DNA from: Rhizophlyctis rosea
Lineage: Eukaryota > Chytridiomycota > Chytridiomycetes > Rhizophlyctidales > Rhizophlyctidaceae
NCBI GenBank assembly: GCA_027596075.1
Contig: JADGJC010000004.1
Span: forward strand, 333,562 to 397,561
Direction: 5' to 3'
Length of the DNA stretch: 64,000 bases
Shown: in pieces, positions 24,192-34,364 of the stretch
Layout: each line of letters begins with the position of its first letter
Position numbering within the stretch: position 1 is the stretch's first letter
Program-made: the position numbers and the translations under genes
The notes under the pieces: model-generated
The model's input: only the letters and a program-made list of their open reading frames with translations
Told to the model about the DNA's origin: nothing
The model's database searches: none

Positions 24192-24478
24192 ATTTTGTCC
24201 TTTTTGCGGAGATAAGACGGAGCGATGGGAAAGCTTCCAGATGAAGCGTGGGAAAAATGCAGGACGCGAGGACCTTGGTACGACCTTGGAAGACACTGTG
24301 AGTGTGGCGCAGCCGCAGCTTTTCGCGTGCTTCGAATCCCAGATCATTTCCAGATAAACGGTCATAACCCACAGCAGGAAGGCTGATACCTTTTCCAACT
24401 TCATACCTAACTTATTTCCCACCCTGCTGCCCCCCACCAGCCCACCCTTTACCTGATAACGGAAGACACCCTTGCAAG
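24192..24478. promoter_or_regulatory. Divergent promoter, unknown gene / MED21
   Basis: 287 bp separate the two start codons, short enough to suggest a shared promoter. I see no TATA box. Confidence 0.5.
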
Positions 24479-25351
24479 ATGGAGCAGCAACAAGCAGCGG
24501 CATCTGCAGCTCTATCGCCCCAACCGCAGCAACAGCAGATGCCAGAAATGCCCACTGACAGATTATCACAACTGCAAACAGCAATAAACATGGTACGCAA
24601 ACCGCGTGTTCCTCGTGCTCAACAAACTTCCTTACAAGCGCACCCCCATGTCTTCGATATGCTTGTGCCGCGTATCTTGTAGATGATCACTCTAATGTTT
24701 GAATTGGTCCACGCCGCAACAAACGAATCACCTCTCAAGCCAGTAAACCCTACTATGCCAGTCGTGGCGTGGCCAGGTACTTAGTTTGGTGGAGCAAGAG
24801 TAGATACCGGTTCACTACTGACTTGCGTACTATGATTCCGTTCAGAACATGCTTTGGCAGAACGCCAAAAAATCATCCAAGGTACACGTTAACCACGGTT
24901 GAAAGGCAGTCTACCTCCAGCTGTGTTCGTTGGCTGAACATGTATCTCTCTGCTTTCAACTCCAGACAAAACTGCTCAACTCGTTCCAGACCTTATTCGC
25001 GTGTCCAAAATCGTCGATGCACTGATTGACAGACTGCCCGCTGTGTTCATTCCTGAAAAAGAGCAGGTCCATTATTGACATGTCTGCTATTTGGCATACC
25101 ACGGGATGCCCCAAACTCAACAGTTTCTTCTCGTACGTTTCCAACAGACGCAAACTTTGGAAAACCTGTCAAATGAAAATTTGCTTGCGGGCGAGCGATT
25201 AGAACAGGCTGTTCAGAATGCTGGTGAGTATGAATGTCTATACTTTTCTTGGCCAGGAAAGCATTCTCATTTCGTGTGCACATTAGAAAACCTGCTTTCG
25301 GAGCTCAGAGCCACATCACAAATGCTTTGTGAGCAATGGATGGCAGAATGA
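24479..25351 (+). CDS. MED21: Mediator complex subunit 21
   Basis: Six exons (24479-24592, 24683-24776, 24846-24881, 24966-25066, 25148-25223, 25287-25351) give 161 aa. After a Gln/Ala/Pro leader the canonical start PTDRLSQLQTAINMM appears, then the first helix, NESPLKPVNPTMPVVAWP, EHALAERQKIIQ, the family signature LVPDLIRVSKIVDALIDRLP, and the C-terminal coiled coil (LENLSNENLLAGERLEQAVQ, LLSELRATSQML). MED21 pairs with MED7 in the Mediator middle module and helps recruit RNA polymerase II. The Gln-rich N-terminal extension before the family start is longer than usual. MED10, another middle-module subunit, lies 33 kb away. Confidence 0.93.
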
Positions 25352-25917
25352 AGCGGACAGTTGGACTGTTTCAGTCTCGCCGTTCAACAATAACGAAGCT
25401 TTCCCGCAAAGCTTGTCCTCTCGAACAATCTCCCCCTGCTGACGCAACGCCTCCGTCTGATTGAATGACAGGGAGAACTCCGCATAACAGGATTTATTCC
25501 AGGTCGGGCATTCCGATGCTCCGAACAAATATCACCCGGGGTTAGGTTGGGGCCATGAGAAAGGTTATAGCTATAGCTGCAGCTTCTGCTTCCATTTGAA
25601 GCATGACCCTCTCGCGATTGACTTTCAAACCTGTTTGCCGACGACGTGTCTTCCTTCGACAATATAGTCACATACAGTCGGCTTTGATTTGGTTTGACAA
25701 TTTGGATGCAACGAATCATACCGTTGCCGATTCAGTCGCTAGAATTTAGACGGTATCAACGTGTACTCAGCAGAGCCAATGTGGCAAGCTTTTGGATGAA
25801 ATGGAACACCGAAGCACGCTTCAGAATTAAGGTGTATCACATGCGCGTTTGACGGCCTTCGGACGGGACGTGTTGTTTCTGCGAATGCAGGAAACGAAGC
25901 GCTTTTGGGTCGGTAGG

Positions 25918-26015
25918 GTACGTATCGCCAACTCCAGTCCGTACCCAGTAGCGGCAACCAACCCGAAGGAGGACAGGAACAAATACACGTCCCGAAAAGG
26001 AGATGGGTCATACAC
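25918..26015. repeat. 98-bp direct repeat, copy A
   Basis: It matches 26086-26183 in the same orientation, with about seven mismatches and no gaps by eye; copies are offset by 168 bp. On the minus strand both copies keep one open frame reading DPS(P/L)FRDVYL(F/C)LSSFG then LVAATGYGLEL, a hydrophobic helix. Confidence 0.9.
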
Positions 26016-26085
26016 GTACCTTTAAACATGTTTCAGAATGAGGTTATTGTTTCCCTGGATGAGAAACACTTTTTGTTCTATTAGA

Positions 26086-26183
26086 GTACGCATCACCAAC
26101 TCCAATCCGTACCCAGTAGCGGCAACCAACCCGAAGGAGGACAGGCACAAATACACGTCCCGGAAAAGAGATGGGTCCTACAC
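26086..26183. repeat. 98-bp direct repeat, copy B
   Basis: Second copy of the unit at 25918-26015. On the minus strand it is preceded by a GTGTAG acceptor-like sequence, consistent with a duplicated exon. Downstream the two copies diverge at once. Confidence 0.9.
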
Positions 26184-27015
26184 ACCTCAAAATCTTGGCG
26201 AGCCACTTAGCTCCGCCTGTTGTTTTCGTGTGGTGCAAAGGGAAGAAGTGTCTGAATCATGAATTACACCTTACCAACCACTCCGTGCCAGAAGCAGCAA
26301 TCAACAGTAGGCGCAAGACGAAAGGCGAAATATGTCCAGCTTAAGTCTCAGATTGGGGAACAAATTGCCTTCTTGCAACTGCGTACATTGTTGAAACGGG
26401 CGAGTGAGGATTGGGAATTGAATCGAAGAGCAAAAAGAATGAGGCAGCGTAAAAGCAGGATTGAAATGAAGTGATGATTTCGGAGGTGGGGTGCGGAATT
26501 TATATATCTGGGAGGCGTAAATCTCTGGAATTGGGTGCGTGATTGCCAAAAATTTCCTTTTAGAAACGTCATGTTCTACCAGGAGGCGCCCGCCAGGGCC
26601 CATTCAGGGTCCTTGACCAAATGCTGATGTGGCGGATGACCGTGGCAGTGCCGCCGGGGGCCAGGGCCACGCTGCGGCCGGCCTCATGGCGCGTCACACC
26701 GACCAGTCTTGTCGACAGCTGCAGCTCAGATCTGCATCGCTTTCTCTGCACGTCAAAGTTCACGACGATCTTCACCAATTCTGCCAGCCTGCTGCTTTCC
26801 TTCGTTGTTGAATCAGTATTGTATGTATTGGCTCGCAATACTTCCCCGCCCCGAAAAGAAGACTAACTGAAACCCTTAACTAAAGGTTTCTTGCTGCTGC
26901 CACTCTGGCTTTTCAGTCGGTTTCAGTCGACTTCCACGATCTAGCAACGCTCCCACACTCACTAGTCAACAGCTTTCTCGCAATATCCCTGCTGTAACCT
27001 TACTTGGCAACCCAA

Positions 27016-27952
27016 ATGACGTTCTTTCTGGGCGCGTTTTCCTATGTTGGAGGCCTGATCGGTCTGGGGTTCATGACTTTATGTTTGGGTATGCGGAGTG
27101 TCACTTTCGGTTACTAGTGCTGGAACCTCATTCTGATCAAATGGTGTTCGATGGGTCAAATTAGCTTGTGGACTGTATTACCTGGCAGAACTCGTGGAGG
27201 TGGGTACGGGCCTGCGCATCTAGCACGTGTAGCTTGCTCACAGTTCTATTGGCCGCTTTAGGAGTACACTGTTGCAACCAAACGCGTCATCAAATATGCG
27301 ACGGCAGTAAGTTATTCGAACTACTCAAGCGTTTTGCATGGTCTTACCTGACAGAACTGGAATGTCTTCACTGTAGGCCTCAGTAATAGCTCACATCGTC
27401 CTCCTCGTCGGTGATCGCATGCCGTTTTGGCGAATTCTCTTCTCAATATTTTGCCATGCGTGGTATACGCAACTACTACCTGATTACCCATATATCGAAC
27501 TCAGTAGCGTGACGTTTATTCTCAGCGTTGGTAAGCAACCAGTGAGCAGTCTCAGAGAGTACACTACCTCACCTCGATACAGTTCTTGTCGTGGCAGATC
27601 ACCTCATCTGGTTCATGTACTTCACAAAACATTACTACACAATGCTCGAAATCGGAACCTTCTTCGGTCTCCTTGTTTGGGCCGTTCCGTTCATGTATTT
27701 CCTGTCGCTAAGCGCAAACGAGTATACGCTCCCGGCTTTCGGTAAGCTTGCGCGTGCTATGTTAAATTACCTTGCATGATGTTGAGACTCACACGATCAC
27801 CCGATGCAGATCCAACAGCGGCGCGAAGAGCATCATTTTCACAGGAGCAGATACCGAAGAAGCGGCCGGCGAACCTCATAAAGAGTGTGTTGAGCTTTGT
27901 CGCGCAAAAGAAGGAGGAAATCACTTCGAGAAGGAATAGTAAAGTATTTTGA
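27016..27952 (+). CDS. SVP26: Svp26/TEX261 family ER export receptor
   Basis: Six exons (27016-27088, 27165-27199, 27262-27306, 27377-27530, 27583-27741, 27810-27952) join in frame. The product is a four-span membrane protein: MTFFLGAFSYVGGLIGLGFM, the diagnostic ACGLYYLAELVEEYTVATKR, VIAHIVLLVGDR, then SSVTFILSVVLVVADHLIWF, EIGTFFGLLVWAVPFMYFLS and LSANEYTLP. These match Svp26/Erv26 and TEX261 along the full length. In yeast the protein is a COPII cargo adaptor for type II Golgi membrane proteins. The cytosolic tail is basic (PKKRP...KKEEITSRRNSK). ERV46, a second cargo receptor, lies in the same window. Confidence 0.95.
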
Positions 27953-28371
27953 GGGCGGGGGTTGCGGGTTGGATGTTAGGAGAGCCCAGTGCGGGCCGCA
28001 TGTAGATATATTTTGGTATGGTTTTCCGCGTATTTTGCCGAAGATTCAATGTATATTTTCCACATTTGAAGCCATCTATCATTGCAGTAAATTCGGGCAA
28101 TGCCTCCACCTCTTTCTGGCATCGATGAAAGCCGGCTGAGTTGCCTGATATCGCGACGTACTTTACACACCAGCACCCTTAAGCTGAGCAAACCTATGCG
28201 GCCTATTCGTTCACTCTACACAACTCAAAGATGCCGACCAGCAGTGTTGTTATCATGATTTCAAAACAAGCAGATTCTAACTTTAGACGCTACTATCCCC
28301 CACCCTAAATCCCTATATCACACTCCAATCAGCCCTACAATCCATGGCATATCATCTACATCATCGGCACC
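27953..28371. other. Convergent spacer
   Basis: About 420 bp between the SVP26 stop and the decayed locus on the minus strand. No motif seen. Confidence 0.4.
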
Positions 28372-29640
28372 CTATTCCGGAATCCAATCCCTCCCTTTTT
28401 CTTGCGAATGATGAACCAGTGAACCTCCAGCTCCCTTCCTCCTTCCTGCCTCATCAACTGGATAGTCCATCGTCGTGAAGTGATACCCTTCTGAGAACCA
28501 ATCCCTGTCCTGCGGCCGCCACAAATGATCCAACAACCTAATCTTGGGATTTAAAAGTGCCAGTTCTCCCTTCCACCAAGCTTCCTCCAAGATTATGGCC
28601 AGTCCTCAAATGTCCTGATCCGGGGGAATGTTTTCAACAACATCAGACCAAAATGGAATATGAGGCAGTTGCCATGGAAATGGGTAAAGATGTTGAATCT
28701 GGTGATGTGGAGGGTTCCGAGACCTGGTTGGTGGAGTTCATCTGAAGCGAGTCGTGCATGGTGCGACAGCCGCTCGAGATGAGGATCTTCCTTGTCGGTC
28801 ACGTAGGCAACAATGGTCTCGTTGATGGCGATCAGGAGCTTGGAATTCTGTGGGGTGGCATATGTGATGCGGAAGCGGGTGTGTGGATCACGCATTTCCT
28901 GACTCCCATTCACGTATATTATGGGGATTCCCTTTACGGTTTGTCTGATTGATGTCGCCGCGGTTGGCGCCAGTACGGACAGTTTGAGGTAAGGAGCTTT
29001 TCTGATCGGAAGGAAGGTGTGCGATGAAGTCCGTGTGCAGGAAGAGGACATTTTCTGGAACGGCTTTGGTGGGTCCAGCATCCGTTTGCGTCTTTGAGAT
29101 CACATTGTCCATTTCAAACGGAATAACGTCATCATCAAATCTCGCACATATCAGGCTCACTTTGGCCCTGACACCTGCCGCGACGAAGATGGACTCCTCC
29201 TCACGATATTGACCACAAAACACCAAATCGCGCATAACCCTATCAGCCTGTCGTAATAGCGTTTCCCTGTCCTCTATCTTTCTCATCTCCAGGATGTTGC
29301 CCGCCTTCAACCCGTGAGGAGGCCAAACTGGGATCTTCCACCCCCTCTCATCTGCAGCTGGCGGGGGCAAGTTAACGATAGAATTCCAAGGCCTGTTCCA
29401 AGCCCACCACAAGTTCGCCACATCCCGATACAGCTCGTTTCCGAAGAGCGCTGGACAACAGCCTTTCGGATACGCCGCCAGAATTTTGGATTTCCGTACG
29501 GGAACCTGGTATGTTCAGATGACTGCGGACCAGCTGCGGTAGACTTGTTCTGCTTTGAGGAGGTGGGAGATGGTAATGTTTGGGTGGGAGAAGAGGATGA
29601 GGAGTATGTCGACTGAATTCTGAAAGGACGGTGCATGGTT
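28372..29640 (-). pseudogene. Probable decayed paralogue of the first gene in the window
   Basis: Three minus-strand frames carry continuous similarity to the protein at 3-1052 but are separated by stops and frame changes. The stretch ending FEDWP at 28593 is followed immediately by TAA, then the homology resumes in another frame as LALLNPKIRLL and YPVDEAGRRKGAGGS (up to 28372). Upstream, LITHFxxLKAEQVYRSWSAVI-like residues are F-box-like but hit a TGA with no room for a normal intron. I could not find splice sites that repair all breaks, so a pseudogene is favoured; an unusually spliced gene remains possible. No functional claim is made. Confidence 0.5.
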
Positions 29641-30327
29641 GTGTGCAGGAGCGTGGGTGTCGTTGGTGATGTTTGTTGTTGGTGTTGGTGGTGGTGGTTG
29701 GAGGACCCATTTATGGTTGTGGGGATGTCGACCCTAACCTGGACCTCCGGACGGGTGCGCGGTTGACTCATGTTGACCAACAAGTTGTCCGTGTCTAGAC
29801 GGGTGTTGTTCCTCCGAGTGCTATGTGACGGTGTTTGCTATGTGATTGGAGAAGTGAATCTACCTAGTGCTTATGGTTGGTTGAGAAACGCCGACTGGCA
29901 ACAGCATCCAGCAGCGAACGGAGCAAAGCCAGGAGGCTGGAGCAAAGCATGAGCAGCTGCACAACTTGCAAGTGGCTTGTTTGCGTAACGCGTGACAAGC
30001 GAATGTCACAATCGGTGACACAAAGGTGGTTGGCAGCTTGGGATAATAAGCTTCTCCTCTTCGCTATTTTGCCACTCCACTTTTCGATTCAAACTCCGCC
30101 GTTTCTTCACGGCTGCCTAATTTCCGGCTTACGTTTACGGGTCCAACTAACTGCCCTCCAAAGTTCAGCAGTATATGTCCCTTAGATCGGCTCGTAGTCG
30201 GAAGCAGCGGACACTTTGAGTGGTAAGATTGCGATTGTCCTGTTGAAAACCCGGATGGAAGTCTAAGATACGTTTCCAGTAGCAACTTCTTTACCAATTC
30301 ACGCTTTTCAGATAGCCTGAGTCCACA
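29641..30327. promoter_or_regulatory. Spacer upstream of ESA1
   Basis: About 690 bp. It contains GTTGTTGGTGTTGGTGGTGG-type low-complexity sequence (29668-29700) at the left and presumably the ESA1 promoter at the right. No TATA box close to the ESA1 start was noticed. Confidence 0.4.
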
Positions 30328-31767
30328 ATGGAGGAGGAAATCACTGTCGGCTGCAAGTTACTTGTTTCGAAGGTGTCGGGGCAGGGGGCTCCGGAAGAAC
30401 ACAAGGCGGAGATTTTGCAAATACGAAATGCGGAGCGGGGGTCGGAACATGCAGAGTTTTATGTTCATTATGAACATTTCAACAAGCGTTTGGACGAGTG
30501 GGTACCATACTCGCGGCTGAACTTGAAGGAAGTTGAACGGCCCAAACCGAAGAAGAAGGTTCCCGGCACTCCCGGTCCGTCCAAGGCGGCCGGCGCGTCC
30601 ACACCCGGCCCGTCCGATTATGGTTCTCCCGTTTCGCGAAAGCGGCAAAGGACGTCCTCAAAGCTGAGTGGGGTAGGATCGATGTTGGGCACGGAAACGG
30701 CTGGACATGCATCACCATCATCGCACGGCGGAAGTGTCCCGCCGCCTGATATTGGGGGCAAAGATGGGCGTGCGGGGGGAGGGTTAGACGATATGGAGGT
30801 AGAGGTCAAAGGGGAAGGGGAGCAATTGGCGGGGGAGCCGGCAGGGTTCAGTAAAGAGAAAGAGATTGAAAAACTGCGTACGTCGGGATCCATGACGCAG
30901 AGCGTTACTGAGATCGCTCGTGTCAAAAACATCAAAAAGATCATCATGGGAAAGCATGAGGTGGAAACATGGTACTTTTCGCCATATCCGGAAGAGTTCA
31001 CGGAACGCGACGCCATATACATCTGCGAATTCTGCTTGGAGGCCATGCCCACCCAGCGCACCTTTGACCGTCACCGAAAGAAATGTACTCTTCGGCATCC
31101 ACCAGGAAATGAGATATACCGCAACGGCAGCCTATCCTTTTACGAAATCGACGGCCGGAAGCAACGTACATATTGCCGGAACCTTTGCCTACTATCCAAA
31201 CTTTTCCTCGACCACAAAACTCTCTACTACGACGTTGACCCTTTCCTATTCTACCTAATGTGCTCGTCCGACGACGCCGGCCACCACCTCCTCGGTTACT
31301 TCTCCAAAGAAAAGCAATCCAGCGAGGAATACAACGTCGCCTGTATCCTAACACTTCCACAATACCAACGCATGGGCTACGGCAAACTGCTCATCGCCTT
31401 CTCCTACGAACTCTCCAAAATTGAAAAGAAAGCCGGATCCCCCGAAAAGCCCCTCTCCGATCTCGGTCTCCTTTCCTACCGCTCCTTCTGGTCGGATGTC
31501 CTTATCGAGTTGTTAGCTAAGTACAAGGGGGATATCAGCATTCAGGAGATTAGCGAGAAGACGTCTATCACGACGGAGGACGTCTTGTCAACACTTCATA
31601 TCCTCAATATCCTGACGTATTACCAAGGGAGGCCCATTGTTTGTATTAGTGAAAAGTATTATCAGCAGAATGAGAAGAATTTGGCGAAGAATAAAACGAG
31701 GATTGATCCTACGAAGCTTGATTGGGTGCCGCCGAAGTTCCAGCCGAATCAACTTAGGTATTTGTAG
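30328..31767 (+). CDS. ESA1: Esa1/Tip60-type MYST histone acetyltransferase
   Basis: A single exon of 479 aa, striking amid intron-rich neighbours. The N-terminal Tudor-knot/chromo-barrel (residues about 6-75) has FYVHYEHFNKRLDEWV. A Ser/Gly/Pro linker follows. The MYST core has the C2HC finger C233-x2-C236...H249-x3-C253, the cysteine of VACILTLPQ (C339), the acetyl-CoA loop QRMGYGKLL, and the general base in GSPEKPLSDLG (E373). The end PPKFQPNQLRYL is intact. Esa1 is the catalytic subunit of NuA4, acetylating H4 and H2A.Z. The chromo-barrel plus core order separates it from Sas2/Sas3-type relatives. Confidence 0.96.
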   Translation: MEEEITVGCKLLVSKVSGQGAPEEHKAEILQIRNAERGSEHAEFYVHYEHFNKRLDEWVPYSRLNLKEVERPKPKKKVPGTPGPSKAAGASTPGPSDYGSPVSRKRQRTSSKLSGVGSMLGTETAGHASPSSHGGSVPPPDIGGKDGRAGGGLDDMEVEVKGEGEQLAGEPAGFSKEKEIEKLRTSGSMTQSVTEIARVKNIKKIIMGKHEVETWYFSPYPEEFTERDAIYICEFCLEAMPTQRTFDRHRKKCTLRHPPGNEIYRNGSLSFYEIDGRKQRTYCRNLCLLSKLFLDHKTLYYDVDPFLFYLMCSSDDAGHHLLGYFSKEKQSSEEYNVACILTLPQYQRMGYGKLLIAFSYELSKIEKKAGSPEKPLSDLGLLSYRSFWSDVLIELLAKYKGDISIQEISEKTSITTEDVLSTLHILNILTYYQGRPIVCISEKYYQQNEKNLAKNKTRIDPTKLDWVPPKFQPNQLRYL

Positions 31768-31832
31768 GAGGGACGGGCATGGAGGGGCGGGCATGGAGGG
31801 GCGGGCATGGAGGGGCATGTAGGGGCGGGCGG
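31768..31832. repeat. 14-bp G-rich minisatellite
   Basis: It begins at the base after the ESA1 stop codon. The unit GGGCGGGCATGGAG occurs about three times, followed by a degenerate copy (GGGCATGTAGGGGCGGGCGG). The G-rich strand is the coding strand, so it would be in the 3' UTR. Confidence 0.9.
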
Positions 31833-32896
31833 CTGATGGAAGAGATAGGTGGGGTGTGAGGTTGAAATGTAGATGTGGCTTTTGCTGATGCTTGCGCTGT
31901 GATAGCTAGCTTGTTTATAATGTACATAGTAATCTGTTTCGTTGCTCCTCGTGGGCTGCAGTGTAATTTGTTCACAATGGCTTCCAGAGCCGTTATGGCG
32001 AGTTATGATTCTGCTGGATCAACTGAGGGTTTTCACAGCAGTTGCCAACATGGTCCGCAATAACAAGGTAAAGTAACATCCCAACTGGGTTTTGAGTAAT
32101 TTGGATTCCTATCTTATATCCTTCCAACAGATACATCCCCGCATTGACCTTCAAATGGATAACTACATGAACCATTTCCTCTTTTTCCACCATGCATTTA
32201 CCTATTCTCACTCCCACCCATCAATGCTACACCTTTCGACGTCTCCCAACGCATGTTATAAACGATCAAGTGGACTGGTTAGGTGGCAGGTAACAAGTCT
32301 CAGGTCTCAGCTACCAACCATACCCCATTAGGCAAATAGTCAAAGCCGGGAAGATTTTTGAAAAAATTGGATGACGTAACGGGTGATCATAACACAGCCT
32401 GGCGGCACGGTCGCTATGCCACATGAATGAAGACGCTGACGCGTTCTGCTCACTTCACAAGGACCCACGATTCCACCTTCACGCAATTACGTTCCATGAA
32501 GGAAGCCGACAGCGACAGGAACCGCTCGGAGGTGGCAGTCCACCCGATCAGTCCTTGACGTCGGTTGTCCATTGACTGCTCACATAAGAAATGCCGGTAC
32601 CGGCTATCCAAAAGCAACGTGCAGTGTTGTGAACATAATGATTGCGGTTGGCAGTGTCGGCGGCGCTCTGTTGGTTATGACGCGGAGGGATATCGGCTTG
32701 GTCTTAATAAATATTTGACAGCCTGTTGCGAGCCCGTTCCCGGAACTCGATTGATTATTGAAAGCTGTCTTCATCACTAACATAGTCTGTAAAAGCGGAG
32801 CCTCATTCAACGTTCTTCGATTTCTGAACAACGCCCTAGAAAGGCATTCAATCCATCCATTCCACTTGTAAATCGTAATCACTTTGTCGCAACATA
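31833..32896. other. 1.1-kb intergenic region
   Basis: No frame here has recognisable motifs or splice support. It should contain the ESA1 3' UTR and the promoter of the ATP-grasp gene. Nothing else seen. Confidence 0.4.
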
Positions 32897-34364
32897 ATGA
32901 GGATTGGTCGAAAGACACGACGGGTGGACCCTAATCAGAAACTGCTGAACATCTTACTCACGAATGGGAGGTTTCCCGTTTCGTTGGATCTTGCTCGGCA
33001 GCTGCATTCTGCGGGCCATACGATCTACGTTGTCGACCCCATGAAGTCACATGTAAGTTCAAAGTCAGATAAGAGAGGATGCCAAAGAATGTAATTGACG
33101 AAGTGGGTCTATATTCTTATAGGTCTGCAGATTCTCAAATGCCGTCCAACAATCCGGCCACGTTCCCGCACCCCATTTCGACCCGCCAGGCTTCCTAGCC
33201 ATGCTTCAGAAGGAAGTGACATCCCATAATATCGACCTCATCATACCTCTGCATGAAGAGGTATTCCACATCGCTCTCCAATCCAAACAATATCCCGAAA
33301 TCATCAACAAACTCTTCGCCCCGCCCGTCGAAATGCTCATGTCACTTCACAACAAGTGGTCCTTCAGCCGCCTTCAAAAAGCCTTCGGCCTCGATTGCCC
33401 CGAGACATGGCTGGTTGCAACACCATCAGATATCGATAACCTTGATCTTTCCCAGGAACTAGCATTCAAACCCTGCTTCGGTCGCGCCAAATCCAACCTT
33501 CACCACCACAAGCCTGGTCAGCCGATACCTGAATCCCTCACAAACGGTATCGCGCCAGCAACAAAGTACGTCGCTCAACTTTGGCACACGGGCAAACAAT
33601 ACTGCACCTACGCCGTAGCATGGAAAGGTACTCTTCTTTGCTTCGGCGTCTACCCCGTGATCCACACCATGGACGGTTCCAGCTGCGTCTACTTCGAGTC
33701 AATCCGTCACGAAAAGATCCTAGCCTACAGCCGCACACTCGTTGAAAAGCTCAACTACACTGGCCAAATGGCATTAGACTTCATCGAAACAGACGACAGA
33801 GTCATGGCCATCGAATGCAACCCTCGCGCCACGTCCGGAATCCACCTCTTCTCCTCCTCCAAACCCTCCTCCCTCGCAAAAGCCTTCACCGACCCAGAAT
33901 CCCTAATCTCCAACCCGCAAAGAACCACCCAACTCCCCATCCTCCCTCACCAACCTACGAAACGACAGCTCGTACCAGGAATGCTAATGAACAAGTCGGC
34001 CAAGAAGAACGTCAACTGGCACAGCTTCGTCGGGCACATGAAACATTTGACGACAACGCGAGATGTGTTGTACAGTCGGAAGGACCTCGCGCCTAGTTTC
34101 ATGCAGCCGTTCTTGGTGATGAGCTATTATGAGATTTGTAGGGAGAGGAAAATCGATTCTATTGGGGTGATGTTTCAGGATGATTTGGTGTGGGAGCCGG
34201 ATGAGAAGGAGGTGGAGAATGTAGAGAAGTTTGTGGAGGCGTTTGTGAGTGGGTATGAGCAGGATCACGGGAAGCAAACCAGGGAGGGAGATAGTCTGCA
34301 ACATGGGGATATCCATATTGACTGGAATACTGCGGGGACGGCGGCTATTGCGGCGAACGCTTAA
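32897..34364 (+). CDS. ATP-grasp enzyme, carbamoyl-phosphate-synthase-like
   Basis: Two exons (32897-33052, 33123-34364) give 465 aa. The N-terminus is a pre-ATP-grasp Rossmann-like fold: LLNILLTNGRFPVSLDLARQ, LHSAGHTIYVVDPMKS. IPLHEEVFHIAL and NKWSFSRLQKAFGLDCPETW lead into the ATP-grasp domain. Its metal/phosphate region is clear: MALDFIETDDRVMAIECNPR followed by ATSGIHLF. Ligation of a carboxylate to an amine or thiol with ATP is expected, but the substrates are not indicated; it is far too short to be a carbamoyl-phosphate synthase. The single 70-bp intron is fewer than in most neighbours, which would fit acquisition from bacteria; phylogeny would be needed to say so. Confidence 0.88.

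Larger units (their letters stand above)
25352..27015. other. 1.7-kb gene-poor region
   Basis: Contains the 98-bp direct repeat annotated separately, a GC-rich patch at about 26580-26720, and small frames. One of these (26259-26474, plus) begins with ATG and encodes 71 residues with a very basic C-terminus (RRAKRMRQRKSRIEMK); I cannot place it. A minus-strand frame near 25316-25528 is Cys/Asn-containing but also unplaced. Degenerate genes are more likely than functional ones. Confidence 0.4.

Noticed and set aside
26700..26735. Cluster of palindromic hexamers (GTCGAC, CAGCTG, CTGCAG, AGATCT) suggesting vector sequence
   Set aside because: The order matches no vector I can name with certainty and such sites arise by chance; no other vector-like sequence surrounds them.
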